Shown here one piece after another: positions 26,008-36,220 of a DNA stretch of 36,302 nt. The stretch comes from Bacteroides faecis MAJ27. Its GTDB lineage: Bacteria > Bacteroidota > Bacteroidia > Bacteroidales > Bacteroidaceae. The stretch's first letter is position 1. Each line of letters opens with the position of its first letter. Under the pieces are notes generated by a model that did no database searches, was not told the origin of the DNA, and saw nothing but the letters and a program-made list of their open reading frames with translations. The position numbers and the translations under genes are program-made. The DNA lies in the NCBI RefSeq assembly GCF_900106755.1, contig NZ_FNNN01000036.1:1-36302 (forward strand). Reading direction: 5' to 3'.

Positions 26008-27210
26008 TTAATGTGAATCACGGATAGGGCGTTCTATAACAAACTTGCAGAACTTATGATAAAGAGCCACGTCGGCCGGCTCACTAGAGTACTTCAAAGT
26101 AAGCAATGCACTATTGTTCTGATAGTAAGCCAAGCGGCATTTTTCCCATACACCATACTCCTTGAATTTTGCCATATAATTTTCCAAACGATAAGCTTTG
26201 CCGTGAGCTGTCAACACATCGTCCTCAAACTCCATCTCCATCTGCATATTGCAACGTAAAGCTTCCTTACAGGCTTCATCAAGACGTGTAAGAGGTATGT
26301 TATCGTCAAAATAGTAGTTGGGCTGGTAGTAAGCATAGTGGAAGCCTAGTTCTTTCCAAGACTCGTGACCATCGGAATTGAAGAACGGAATCCAGTTGAA
26401 ACTATATTTCAGTTCGTTCAGATAGTTGGCAATGGGGGTAATGATATTTCCGGTATGTGAGGCATCCTCGGCAATCCAATAGAACCCGGCTAAATCGACA
26501 TATTGATACCTCTTCTCGTTGAAACGAGCACGCACTTGATCGATGAACCACTTACAGGCTTTCACACGGTCAGCAGGTTTGGAGAAGTCGAGCGACACAT
26601 TATCAATTTCACCCCAATATACACTCGACGAACCTGACACCAATTCATTCTGTACGTCAATAGGCTCAGGAATGCCAATTATTACCTGGCGTTTGTACAC
26701 AGGTTCCCCAATGGTAGTCATTGCTTTTTTTACACCCGCTTCGATAGCTGCAATACCAGTTTCTGAATTGAAATAACAATCGATGAGTTTCATCCACTCA
26801 GCCTTGGTGGCTGATTCATAGCGCATCCCCTTGGTATACTCTCTCACCGTCTGCCAATTGTCGGAAGTATTGAGGATTTCAAGCATGAGGAAGCTATCAA
26901 AGAACCAGTGTGAAGTGTTTTGCTCGTCTACATAAGTAATATAGGGTTGAGCGCGTTCCTGCGTCCAAATAGGGCGTTGGTCACCACCCGAGTAAAAAAG
27001 TACCATATCGGTATTAGCCAAGATTGACTGACGGTTGGTTTCCCAATCGTATTTCTGGTCGGGCTTAATTTCAATTTCTCCACTGCCGTCTTCTGGAAAA
27101 ACAGGAACGGTGTGTTCCTCATCGGAACAAGCTACCAATACTGAGCATAAACCTCCCATCAGTAGTGATACAAAAGTAAGAATAATCTTTTTCATACGTT
27201 TCTTATTCAT
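26008..27210 (-). CDS. DUF4855 family putative glycoside hydrolase lipoprotein
   Basis: A 400-residue lipoprotein (lipobox LVAC, Cys28) followed by acidic SDEEH and a second acidic stretch (PEDGSGEIEIKPD), suggesting the cell surface. The DUF4855 features are the opening ANTDMVLFYSGG (65-76), HWFFDSFLML, a central strand LAGFYWIAEDAS with Glu248, NWIPFFNSDG (272-281) and a late EMEFED segment (Glu325, Glu327). The alternating beta/alpha pattern fits a TIM barrel, and Glu248 with the EMEFED glutamates could be a catalytic pair. I know of no firmly established activity for the family. It follows the DUF5018-type gene by 68 nt and precedes GH89 across a hairpin. The start could also be the Met at residue 6. 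Confidence 0.75.
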   Translation of the reverse strand: MNKKRMKKIILTFVSLLMGGLCSVLVACSDEEHTVPVFPEDGSGEIEIKPDQKYDWETNRQSILANTDMVLFYSGGDQRPIWTQERAQPYITYVDEQNTSHWFFDSFLMLEILNTSDNWQTVREYTKGMRYESATKAEWMKLIDCYFNSETGIAAIEAGVKKAMTTIGEPVYKRQVIIGIPEPIDVQNELVSGSSSVYWGEIDNVSLDFSKPADRVKACKWFIDQVRARFNEKRYQYVDLAGFYWIAEDASHTGNIITPIANYLNELKYSFNWIPFFNSDGHESWKELGFHYAYYQPNYYFDDNIPLTRLDEACKEALRCNMQMEMEFEDDVLTAHGKAYRLENYMAKFKEYGVWEKCRLAYYQNNSALLTLKYSSEPADVALYHKFCKFVIERPIRDSH

Positions 27211-27278
27211 TGTTTTATGATGTTTAAATAGTCGTTTGAATATCGTTTAAATGGTATTAAAATAACGTTAGGTACCGT

Positions 27279-29147
27279 TTACAGGCCTTTGAACTTTGTG
27301 AGTTCGAAAGCTATCAAGCCATGATCGGTAGTAAGCATATATACCTGTACGGCCAATCCGTCCTGACTTTTGGCAAAAATCACATCACCTGTGCAAGGAA
27401 TATTCTCACCAAGCACACTGCTCACTCCATCAAATGCCCAAGGAGAGGTATAGCCCGTAGCTGTGTAACCTGAGCCCGGTACGCCGCCCGGCACATCTGC
27501 ATTTCCTATTGTATTGCCTTGCTGTGAATCAAAGATGAAGCCATCACTCATAGAATTAGCATTGGGATTCTTGGTGATGTCAGCCACATAAAGGCGTTGT
27601 GCTCCATTGAAAGAACCTGAACCATTCTGAACAGCCAACAATCTTGCGCCGTTAAAATCAACATAATCGATGCCTTTAGTGAATCCTTGCCAACCCCAAT
27701 AATGTGAATCGGGAACAGTAAAAGCAAAAGCTCTGTCTGCACTATCACCAACAGGAGCACAAATCACCATATTAGTTTCATTGGCCGGTGTAGATATGTA
27801 GCTGAAAGGTTTCTCCGTATTAGTTGTAAGGATCTTCGTATAGTCTTCTACACGTGCACCACTCACATTAGCAAATTCCACATGCGCCTTGCCACTCATT
27901 ATGCCATCGACAAAGCTGATAAATACCATACGGTATGAGAAAGGAGACGTAGTGGTGAGTACAGCTTTTCCACTAGTAATGTCACCTGTGATGTGAATAG
28001 AACTACCCATATCAATATTATAGTTCCAGTTAACTCCCATAGGTGCCTGATCGAAAACTGGATCACTGAAAGGTTTATCAAGTATCAATGTGGGAGTGTT
28101 CTCTATACCATTTTTCCATACCCATACATTAACATCCGTATAAGGAGTGGCATAGCTTCCTGCACGAGTACTCACGTAAGCCATGGCTACCATGTGTCCA
28201 TTATCATCGGAGGTAATAGCACGTATAATACGATTAGATGGTATACCGGCCACGTTCACCTTTACCTGATCAAGCAACTTGCCGTTATATCGGTTGAACA
28301 CCGGCATATTGACGAAATTATTACTATTGCTAAGGATAAGGTAATCATCTACTACAGCCATAGTGCGATTGGCACCCACTTCAAAACCATGCGAATTTTC
28401 TTTCAAAGTTTGGAAACCAAAAAGCCCTGCCACATAACCCACACCATATTCCACAAACTCAGGAGTTTTGTACACAGTTTCGTATACCGTCTTCTTCACA
28501 CCATCCTGTGCAGTGATAGTAACGGTAGGCATCACACTCAAATCGAGGATTTTTGTCACGGGATCGTAAGCATCCGATTCAATAGTCGCCCATGGAGCAA
28601 TGGTGATAAGTGCATTTTGCAACTCTCCGTCAATACTTGACGAGGTCTTATAGATAATAATTTGTCCTTTTTTACCCTCTTCAACAGGATCAGCCACTAC
28701 AATCTGAGCACGTACATTGGCTAGTTCGACCTTAATGATATTGGCACGTTCCGACTTTTTATAAATAGCTGTAAAAGTGTAGTTTTTCTTGGAACCATCG
28801 GCTTCGATTAAGGTAGAAGAGAATCCTTCTTTCAAATTGTGAATACCCGACAAAGGGGGATCAAAACGGGCACCCACAGGAAGTGTAGCTTTGAGTCGCA
28901 TACGGGTAATATCTCCTTGAATAGGTTCTGTATCTGAGATGTAGTAGGGAGTCTGCACTACAGCAGTACCGTTGGCACGGTCGATAACGGTTTCATACTC
29001 AGTGTTCTCATTACCTGCAAATCGTCCAGTAATGATGAGTTGATCGGTAATTTCACTTTCGGTTCTCACCAAATCGTCAGGGTCAACACATCCCGCCAGG
29101 CAGAGCGAGAAAGCCAAAAAGCTATTTATGATATGTTTTAGTTTCAT
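27279..29147 (-). CDS. DUF5018-type surface glycan-binding lipoprotein (right PUL)
   Basis: A 622-residue lipoprotein (lipobox LAGC, Cys20) with VDPDD after the cysteine, an acidic surface-export pattern. N-terminal beta modules carry the DUF5018 phrases (SGIHNLKEGFSSTLIEADGSKKNYTF and TITAQDGVKKTVYETVYKTPEF). A larger C-terminal part with propeller-like strand repeats follows (TMAVVDDYLILSNSNNF, RIIRAITSDDNGHMVAMAY). It has the same order and position as the left-hand 555-residue protein but is about 70 residues longer. It is expected to bind the glycan at the surface alongside SusC/SusD. No catalytic residues are evident. Confidence 0.8.
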   Translation of the reverse strand: MKLKHIINSFLAFSLCLAGCVDPDDLVRTESEITDQLIITGRFAGNENTEYETVIDRANGTAVVQTPYYISDTEPIQGDITRMRLKATLPVGARFDPPLSGIHNLKEGFSSTLIEADGSKKNYTFTAIYKKSERANIIKVELANVRAQIVVADPVEEGKKGQIIIYKTSSSIDGELQNALITIAPWATIESDAYDPVTKILDLSVMPTVTITAQDGVKKTVYETVYKTPEFVEYGVGYVAGLFGFQTLKENSHGFEVGANRTMAVVDDYLILSNSNNFVNMPVFNRYNGKLLDQVKVNVAGIPSNRIIRAITSDDNGHMVAMAYVSTRAGSYATPYTDVNVWVWKNGIENTPTLILDKPFSDPVFDQAPMGVNWNYNIDMGSSIHITGDITSGKAVLTTTSPFSYRMVFISFVDGIMSGKAHVEFANVSGARVEDYTKILTTNTEKPFSYISTPANETNMVICAPVGDSADRAFAFTVPDSHYWGWQGFTKGIDYVDFNGARLLAVQNGSGSFNGAQRLYVADITKNPNANSMSDGFIFDSQQGNTIGNADVPGGVPGSGYTATGYTSPWAFDGVSSVLGENIPCTGDVIFAKSQDGLAVQVYMLTTDHGLIAFELTKFKGL

Positions 29148-29177
29148 ATTGTCTACTTATTTAAATGGTAACCATAA

Positions 29178-30872
29178 TTATTTCCAGCTAGGAGTCTGCT
29201 CACACATTATGTTATTTCGAAGCTCGCTGGAAGGTATCGGGAAAATATTATATTTCTTAGGGAACTTACGATCCTGCGTGTCACATTCTACACGGGTATA
29301 AAGAAAGCTTGAACCGGTTTTTTCAATTTTGATACCATGCAGTCGTTGCCCGTTGAGTACCTTTTGAGCAATATCCCAACGAACAAGATCATACCAACGA
29401 TGTCCTTCGAGTCCCAGCTCACATACACGTTCCTTCGAGAGATCTTCAAGATAATTGTCCCAGGTAGACTGCTGAGCTAAGATAGGCAATCCCACACGAG
29501 TACGAATCTTGTTGAGATAGTCGTAAGCTTCCTTGAACTTATCCAAACGGGCATAGGCCTCGGAAAGGATAAGAATAATCTCGGCATAACGCATCTCAAT
29601 CCAGTAGGATGTACTTTCAATGTCTACGTAGTTGATATTGTCGCTTTCATCCATAAATTTACGGAAGATATAACCGGTGGTACTAGTGCGCACATAGTCC
29701 TGACTTGCCGATGTAGAGAAATCCATGTATCCGTCTTTACCACCTACGTAAAGCTCAAGTTGACGTCCTGTCCAATTGGCACCATTGTAGAGAATAGAAG
29801 CATAGAAACGTGGGTCGCGGTTTCCCCATGGTCCTTCGGAATATTCATTCAAATGGGTCCAATCAAACGATTTCCATTCCTGACCCACCTTGATATCAAA
29901 TGCAGAAGCATACTCATCGGTAGGCGTAGCGGCTGCACCCAACGTGCCAGGTTGCAAGCCTGCTTTTTCTGTGTCATAGGGTGGGCAGAAGAAATGATTA
30001 AACATGTGTTGCTTAGTCTTTTGTTGAAAATAGACAGGCAAAATTAGCTCCTTATTATTCACAGTATTGAAAATTTGCATATAACTGTCCTTAGAAGTCC
30101 CTGAAAGAAGTTGATATACACCCTTTTTCTCCAGCTTTTCTACCTCTAATGCTGCATTAACAGCATCCTGCCAGCGCTTGGCATAGAGAGCGGCACGGGC
30201 TTTCATGCCATAAGCAGCCCCCTTTGTAAGGCGGCCTGCCTCCGATCCTGTCCATTCTTCCGGTAGCATTTGGGCTGCTTTTTCATATTCGTCAAGGATA
30301 AAAGTCCAGCAATCGTCTTCTGACGAACGAGCTTGTGCGCGCTGGTTATGATCATCTACGCGGTCTTCGTTGATACGCAGGATTACACCGCCATGACGCA
30401 ATACCAGCTCTTGATAAGCAAAAGCACGCATAAAACGAACTTCGGCTGTTCGAATGGCTAACTGATCGGAATCCAATTTATCAGCAAAGCCACTATGAAC
30501 ATCGTAAAAATACTCATTAAACCGGCGAATCTGCTCGTACATGCCATCCCAATTAGAACGATAATTACCATCAGGACTCATCATATTGTCGTAATAAAAA
30601 AGTTTGTTCACACTGCCCTCAGCTACATTGAACCAAGAATATTTAATGAGGTCACTCACACCATCATCCATGGCCAGATTAGCTCCCACATTGATATCGG
30701 CATTGCTATAAAACACGCCATAGAAACTTTTGACATAAAGATCCAGGTTCTTGATAGAAGCATAGGCTGTAGATTCGCTATAGGTGTCAGTAGGATCGAT
30801 ATCGAGTACATTACACGATTGCAATGCGAGGGCCGACAGAGCCAATCCTAGTAATAGATTTTTTGTTTTCAT
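29178..30872 (-). CDS. SusD/RagB-family surface glycan-binding lipoprotein (right PUL)
   Basis: A 564-residue lipoprotein (lipobox LQSC, Cys20; then NVLDIDPTDTYSE, a classic SusD start). Family motifs include RFMRAFAYQELVLRHGGVILR, the TPR-like GRLTKGAAYGMKARAALYAKRW, EIILILSEAYARLDKFKEAYDYLNKIRTRVGLP, the late GLEGHRWYDLVRW and the C-terminal FPKKYNIFPIPSSELRNN. It pairs with the SusC gene 34 nt upstream. It shares the overall pattern with the left SusD (both retain LxKGAAYxxKxRAxLYAxRW) but differs over most of the length, so different ligands are likely. Confidence 0.97.
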   Translation of the reverse strand: MKTKNLLLGLALSALALQSCNVLDIDPTDTYSESTAYASIKNLDLYVKSFYGVFYSNADINVGANLAMDDGVSDLIKYSWFNVAEGSVNKLFYYDNMMSPDGNYRSNWDGMYEQIRRFNEYFYDVHSGFADKLDSDQLAIRTAEVRFMRAFAYQELVLRHGGVILRINEDRVDDHNQRAQARSSEDDCWTFILDEYEKAAQMLPEEWTGSEAGRLTKGAAYGMKARAALYAKRWQDAVNAALEVEKLEKKGVYQLLSGTSKDSYMQIFNTVNNKELILPVYFQQKTKQHMFNHFFCPPYDTEKAGLQPGTLGAAATPTDEYASAFDIKVGQEWKSFDWTHLNEYSEGPWGNRDPRFYASILYNGANWTGRQLELYVGGKDGYMDFSTSASQDYVRTSTTGYIFRKFMDESDNINYVDIESTSYWIEMRYAEIILILSEAYARLDKFKEAYDYLNKIRTRVGLPILAQQSTWDNYLEDLSKERVCELGLEGHRWYDLVRWDIAQKVLNGQRLHGIKIEKTGSSFLYTRVECDTQDRKFPKKYNIFPIPSSELRNNIMCEQTPSWK

Positions 30873-30906
30873 GCTAATTTATTTTATTAGATGTTGTACA
30901 TAGGGT

Positions 30907-33900
30907 TTAGAACGTTATGTCTACACCAAACGTAAAGGTGCGTTGCTGCGGATAGTAACCTTGAATGACATTGGCCGCCTCAGGATCGAGGTACTTAAAC
31001 TCGGTGAGAGTAAAAAGGTTGTAGCCGCTGGCAAACAGGCGAAGATTGCTGATCCCGGATTTCTTTACCCATGACTGTGGCAAGGTGTATCCCAAAGTTA
31101 CATTTTTGAGGCGTACGTATGCACCATTACGCTTCCAAAAGTCAGATACCTGCGCATTATTAGCATAAGCCACTGTACTGAGACGCGGATATTCAGCATT
31201 GGTATTGTCAGGACGCCAGCTGTTCTCTACCAAGTAGTAAGGCGCGTTATCCCATCCGGCATAGAAAGGACGTGTAAGTGGAGTCTGGTCACGTGCACCG
31301 TTATTCCATTCGCCACAAAGCAACTTGTCGCACAAAGCGGCACCTTGCAACTGAACAGAGAGGTCGAACTCTTTCCAGTTGGCGTCGGCCATCAACGAGA
31401 ACATCATCTCAGGCGTGGTGGGGCGTGCAATCTTCACCTCATCATCCCAGCTAATGAGTCCATCACCATTATAATCGAGGTAACGGATGTCACCCAATCG
31501 GGGAATTTCGCTGATGGGTAATGGAGCTGCGTCAATCTCGGCTTGTGTCTGATACAGACCTAGCGATTTCAATCCCCAAATGGTCCCTACCGATGTCCCC
31601 AGACGGTTCTGCCAAGGTTTAGTATTGTCAGCCTGCGTCATACGCAGTATTTTATTACGGGCAAACGAAAGGTTACCATTCAGGCTATAATTGAATTTGC
31701 CAATGTGATTACGGTGTTTTACTGTAATCTCGAATCCACGGTTATCAAACGTACCACTGTTTTCAATACTCGGATAATGGCCTCCCAGCGAAGGAGGATA
31801 TACACCACCAATGGAACGAAGGATATCGTAAGTATATTTGTAAAAAACATCGAACTCAATGCCTAAAAGACCATTCCATGCCGAAAGTTCAAAACCAGCG
31901 TTGATAGAACGACATTTCTCCCAAGTAAGATTCTCCATCGGGTAAGATACTTTATTATACAAGGTATTCACCGCTTGTGGAGTGGTACCGAAAACTGTAC
32001 TATTCTTTGACCATGCGTACTGTTTGCGATAGAGGAAAGGATCAACATTGTCGCTACCTAAGATACCGAAAGAGGCTCTTAACTTGAAGCGTTCCACTTG
32101 AGGAAAGAGTTCTTTGAAAAAATCTTCTTCAGAAGCAACCCAGCCCAATGAGGCCGATGGGAAGAATCCCCAGCGATTACCCTCTTTAAAGTGATAAGAG
32201 CCATCGTACCGAAAAGTAAATTCAGCCAAATAACGGTCATTATAAGCATAGTTGAAACGGCCAACATAACCGGCATAGGCCTGGCGCGTGCTACTGGAGA
32301 AGTTACCATCGGTGGGATGAATAGTAGAGCCAAAAGGTAACTCGTCAATATCGAGAAGTGCAAAATCGGAGCGATAACCTGTCAGCGTATTTCCTTTACG
32401 CTCAGTTTGTTCATAAAGGAATAGTGCACCTACATCATGCAAACCAAACTTTTGGTTGTATGAGACAGAAGGGCGTAATACTACTTGCTGTTCTTTCTCG
32501 TCACCGACTGACATCCCCCCTGTTGGCTGCAAATTAGAAGCATACTGACGTACATATTTCTTGGACTCAGGTTTATAAAGCATCAATTCGTAAGAGTACT
32601 TGAAGCTGCGTGAATCGCGATCTTGCCAGTCCCAACCTACAAACATACCAGCTTTCAAACCTTTGAGGAAGGGGAAAGAGTATTCTATCTTGGCCGATGT
32701 CTCCAGACGCATTGTACGTATTTTACTATAGCCCGAATGTCCAGCTGCATAATCAGGATTTGAAGCGCCACGATAACCAGATGCCGGCATCCCTTCATAT
32801 TCGAGTGGAACAAACGGAGCGGCATAAAGCAATACTCCCACCACATTATTGGTCGTTTGATTCTCATAACTGTCGCCACCTGGTTGATAATAGTCGTTAA
32901 TCTTACCGGCCACGTTAAGTGACACGCTGATATCTTTGGTCACTTGCGTATCAATGTTCGAACGGAAGTTGCCACGTTCCAGCTCAAAACCTTTAATAAA
33001 GCCATTCTGTTTCATAAATCCCCCACTGAGGAAGTAACGGGTTTTCTCGTTACCACCACTGATGGAAAGATTGTGTTGATGCATCAAAGTAGTACGATAA
33101 ATAGGTTCCTGCCAATTGGTATTTTCAAATCCATCAGTAGGATCTCCATTGGTAGTCATGGCAATCTCTTCATCGGTAAAGTAGGCTTTCTCACCATCCA
33201 TGCGGCGAGCATAGTTATACCATTGCATATAGTGTGTACCGTTCATAAATTCAGGCAGCGTAGTAGCATGTGACAAAGTGAGCGACCCTTTATAATTAAT
33301 GGTAGTTTTGCCCTCCGTTCCTCGTTTGGTAGTAACCAATATTACACCTGCAGCAGCTTTCATGCCATACACTGCACACGAGGCAGCATCTTTTAATATA
33401 GTAACTGATTCCACTTCATTAGGATTGATATACGCCATGCTGCGTTCTACACCATCTACCAGAATAAGAGGTCCGTCACCTCCATTATATGTGGAATGTC
33501 CACGAACTAACAATGAAACATCATCAGCTCCCGGGGCTCCGGTGGCTTGTTGAGATATCAATCCCGGCAACTTGCCGACCAAGGCTTGCGAAACGTTGCT
33601 TGTTGTTGACTTCAATAATTCTTTAGAAGATACCGAAGATATTGATCCTGTGAGATGGATCTTTTTCTGAGTACCATAACCGACTACTACCACCTCGTCG
33701 AGACTATTAATGTCTTCTTGAAGGGTAACATTGATCATAGAACGGCTGTTTACTTTTACCTCTTGTGTTATCATACCTATATATGATAGCACTAATGTAG
33801 CAGACTTGGACGCATTCAAGGTAAATTGCCCATTAAGATCAGTAGTTGTGCCCGTTGCGCTCCCCTTTACGGTCACACTGACTCCGGGTAAGGGCAAACC

Positions 33901-34035
33901 TGTCGCATCTATGACGACTCCATTGACTGTACTTTGCGCATAACTATTCGATGCGCATACAAAAAGTATTGTTAATGAGAAGAATAATATTCTCATAGAA
34001 CAAAAACGATCTTTTTGCATAGCTTTGTGTTTCAT
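30907..34035 (-). CDS. SusC-like TonB-dependent outer-membrane transporter (right PUL)
   Basis: A 1042-residue protein with a long N-terminus (Met codons at residues 1, 6 and 14 could each start it) and a Sec signal ending SNSYAQ (about 34). A carboxypeptidase-regulatory-like domain (GLPLPGVSVTVKGSATGTTTDLNGQFTL), the TonB-box region SLDEVVVVGYGTQK, a plug (LVRGHSTYNGGDGPLILVDGVERS, SVTILKDAASCAVYGMKAAAGVILVTTKRG) and the beta-barrel follow, ending FGVDITF. It imports oligosaccharides with the adjacent SusD. The gene begins 37 nt after the 711-residue protein gene. No regulator gene accompanies it in the window. Confidence 0.97.
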   Translation of the reverse strand: MKHKAMQKDRFCSMRILFFSLTILFVCASNSYAQSTVNGVVIDATGLPLPGVSVTVKGSATGTTTDLNGQFTLNASKSATLVLSYIGMITQEVKVNSRSMINVTLQEDINSLDEVVVVGYGTQKKIHLTGSISSVSSKELLKSTTSNVSQALVGKLPGLISQQATGAPGADDVSLLVRGHSTYNGGDGPLILVDGVERSMAYINPNEVESVTILKDAASCAVYGMKAAAGVILVTTKRGTEGKTTINYKGSLTLSHATTLPEFMNGTHYMQWYNYARRMDGEKAYFTDEEIAMTTNGDPTDGFENTNWQEPIYRTTLMHQHNLSISGGNEKTRYFLSGGFMKQNGFIKGFELERGNFRSNIDTQVTKDISVSLNVAGKINDYYQPGGDSYENQTTNNVVGVLLYAAPFVPLEYEGMPASGYRGASNPDYAAGHSGYSKIRTMRLETSAKIEYSFPFLKGLKAGMFVGWDWQDRDSRSFKYSYELMLYKPESKKYVRQYASNLQPTGGMSVGDEKEQQVVLRPSVSYNQKFGLHDVGALFLYEQTERKGNTLTGYRSDFALLDIDELPFGSTIHPTDGNFSSSTRQAYAGYVGRFNYAYNDRYLAEFTFRYDGSYHFKEGNRWGFFPSASLGWVASEEDFFKELFPQVERFKLRASFGILGSDNVDPFLYRKQYAWSKNSTVFGTTPQAVNTLYNKVSYPMENLTWEKCRSINAGFELSAWNGLLGIEFDVFYKYTYDILRSIGGVYPPSLGGHYPSIENSGTFDNRGFEITVKHRNHIGKFNYSLNGNLSFARNKILRMTQADNTKPWQNRLGTSVGTIWGLKSLGLYQTQAEIDAAPLPISEIPRLGDIRYLDYNGDGLISWDDEVKIARPTTPEMMFSLMADANWKEFDLSVQLQGAALCDKLLCGEWNNGARDQTPLTRPFYAGWDNAPYYLVENSWRPDNTNAEYPRLSTVAYANNAQVSDFWKRNGAYVRLKNVTLGYTLPQSWVKKSGISNLRLFASGYNLFTLTEFKYLDPEAANVIQGYYPQQRTFTFGVDITF

Positions 34036-34072
34036 AAGTTAGAAGTTTATTAATAATATGTATATATCTTAT

Positions 34073-36208
34073 TTAAAGTTGGCGTGTTATCATTTCCTCA
34101 ATTACCTCACTGGCAACAGTAGAAACATCTTTTTGGTTAGCAATATCCCATAATGATGAATCTTCTTCAAGAACAAACTGTGTACCTACAATCCAACTCT
34201 GAATCCATCCGGTAAGAGTGCTCCATACCCCCCATCCGGCATCAGCATTCGAAGCCCAATAATTCCAATCTTCATAATTGAACGCCCTGAACCATGCACC
34301 ATCTACGTTCTTGAATTTATCACTACGTACTTGAATACGAATTAAAAAATCGCGCATTTGATTTACAGCCTTTATGTAAGTAGTATCCTGAGTTGCCTTA
34401 GCAGCTTCACACAGCCCCACAAAGGCAAAATTTGTTGTATAAAGCATATCAGCAACCGGATCGCCATTGTCAAAAATTAGTGGTGCTTCGTTGTTGCCAT
34501 ATTCCGCATTGGAAGGAGTACGCCCAAAAAGACTTTTCGACTCATCACCCAGTTCTTCGCGAATACCTCCACAAGGCACTTGATTTCTAAGTAGTTCATT
34601 TGTCATAAAATGCAGCCAATCTAAGTGTTCCTCTGTTGGTGCTACCCGATAGAGCCATGCTAGCGGCAGAATCATACGGGCACGTTCTTGTTGAATGCCG
34701 TTAGTCCACGACCACTGTTCCGGATATCCTTCCATCATCATGGTTATTCCACGTTTCACGCGTTCAAGCAGCGGCTGATAATGTGTTTGGTTATAGAGCC
34801 AAAGATAGCAAGCCCAGTTCCAGGCCTCAAAGTGAGCATGCAGATTTACCAGGTCAGCATTATAGTATGATTTCCAGCCGCGTTTCTGTAAATCAGGCTC
34901 AAGAATATTTTGTCCTCTAAATCCATTTAATCCCGTAGTACGGAAATTACCTACAATGCCCTCAACTATTTGTTTATCCCATTTAGGATTATTCATCAAT
35001 GCTGATGAAGCGATGGAACCTAATAATGAACGGGCATTATCATCGCCATAATAAGTGCCTTTATGTGTATAAGCCCATCCTAACAGACCATATGATGGGG
35101 ATTTGGGATCATTGCGTACTGAATCTCTATACTCGGTAAATGAATAGTCGAGTAAATTGGCAGCTACCTTTGTATATTGTGAATTATCCAGTAGTGTACC
35201 GGCAGCTGCAAAAGCGAACGAAGCTTCTCCTTGAACATCATCACGCATCCAGTAACGATACATCTGCGTACCGTCATATTTAATACCGGACATATGTCCT
35301 TCCAAAATACCTAATGACCCGTCCCCATCTTTAAAGTTGCGTGGAAGTTCAGGCCCTACCGGGGCAATACCATTACCCATATATTTATCAGCCCAATCAT
35401 GCTTCCAATCGGAATGCACCAAGAAATGTCCATTGTAGAACCATTCTACTCCTTTTTTAATGCTATTCATTCCTGCATCTTTCGGCAACACATCAGTAGC
35501 TGTATAAGTCGGACGAATATAAGAAGTCCAAGTAGAAAAAGTGAATGTTTCTCTATTTAACAACCACTGAAAAATATATTCGAACAGTGCCTTTACCCGT
35601 TGTTCCGGTAAGTAACGGCCTTCAGCAAAATTACTCATACAAGTGGCTGAAAGGAGAAGTTGGTCATTATGAAAATACAGTATCGGTTGAGTGGGTGTAT
35701 CTTTCAGTCCATAAACCGCATCATTGAAGCCTGCCACTTTTGCAGCTACTAACAAGGGATTAGCAATCGGATCTGGGGTTTGTTTCATAATACAGCGTTG
35801 AAACGAAAGTAAGCTCATGGAGGGAAGTAGTGAATTCAATGAATCACATACCACAATACGTTCCAATTCCAATGTATCGGCTGTCACCCATTCAGTAGCT
35901 CCTACACATTGTGGAAACTCCATAAATACTCGCAGTGATTTTTCTTTGATTATTTTTTGGTCAGCTGTATCGAGCTTCACTCCCTCCCTAGGATAGGATT
36001 CACTCAATAATAATACGCCCGCCTGTTTTGGGGCTTTCTGTAGTGCTTCATGCACCGATGAATAGATACGAAGTCGATATCCTTCCTCATCCAGCAACTT
36101 TATTAAGTCATTAGTAGGAGTTCCATAACATATCACTTCCTCTTTCTGCTGGCATGAAAAAAATAGAAGAAGCAATATAAATATTCCAATAATTCGATTC
36201 TTTAACAT
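34073..36208 (-). CDS. Uncharacterised lipoprotein with apparent GATase-like and alpha/alpha-toroid domains
   Basis: A 711-residue predicted lipoprotein (leader ending FFSC, Cys19, then QQKEE). I do not recognise a named family. Residues about 24-190 look like an alpha/beta Rossmann- or glutaminase-like domain (VICYGTPTNDLIKLLDEEG, GVLLLSES, LRVFMEFP), as seen before the catalytic part of some glycosidases. Residues about 245-690 are helical and rich in Trp/Tyr/Asp, resembling six-hairpin (alpha/alpha)6 enzymes. Candidate acidic motifs are YRYWMRDDVQGEA (Asp323, Asp324), YYGDDNAR (Asp389, Asp390), NLHAHFEAWNW (Glu461) and the C-terminal FRAFNYEDWNYWASNADAGWG. It lies between the AGE gene (12 nt) and SusC (37 nt), so a role as a periplasmic or surface glycosidase of the right PUL is inferred. 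Confidence 0.6.
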   Translation of the reverse strand: MLKNRIIGIFILLLLFFSCQQKEEVICYGTPTNDLIKLLDEEGYRLRIYSSVHEALQKAPKQAGVLLLSESYPREGVKLDTADQKIIKEKSLRVFMEFPQCVGATEWVTADTLELERIVVCDSLNSLLPSMSLLSFQRCIMKQTPDPIANPLLVAAKVAGFNDAVYGLKDTPTQPILYFHNDQLLLSATCMSNFAEGRYLPEQRVKALFEYIFQWLLNRETFTFSTWTSYIRPTYTATDVLPKDAGMNSIKKGVEWFYNGHFLVHSDWKHDWADKYMGNGIAPVGPELPRNFKDGDGSLGILEGHMSGIKYDGTQMYRYWMRDDVQGEASFAFAAAGTLLDNSQYTKVAANLLDYSFTEYRDSVRNDPKSPSYGLLGWAYTHKGTYYGDDNARSLLGSIASSALMNNPKWDKQIVEGIVGNFRTTGLNGFRGQNILEPDLQKRGWKSYYNADLVNLHAHFEAWNWACYLWLYNQTHYQPLLERVKRGITMMMEGYPEQWSWTNGIQQERARMILPLAWLYRVAPTEEHLDWLHFMTNELLRNQVPCGGIREELGDESKSLFGRTPSNAEYGNNEAPLIFDNGDPVADMLYTTNFAFVGLCEAAKATQDTTYIKAVNQMRDFLIRIQVRSDKFKNVDGAWFRAFNYEDWNYWASNADAGWGVWSTLTGWIQSWIVGTQFVLEEDSSLWDIANQKDVSTVASEVIEEMITRQL

Positions 36209-36220
36209 AGTATTTTATTT

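Noticed and set aside
27993..28640. A 215-codon plus-strand frame opposite the right DUF5018-type gene
   Set aside because: It lies fully antisense to a well-supported lipoprotein gene, has no leader or recognisable motif, and its composition is that of a shadow frame.
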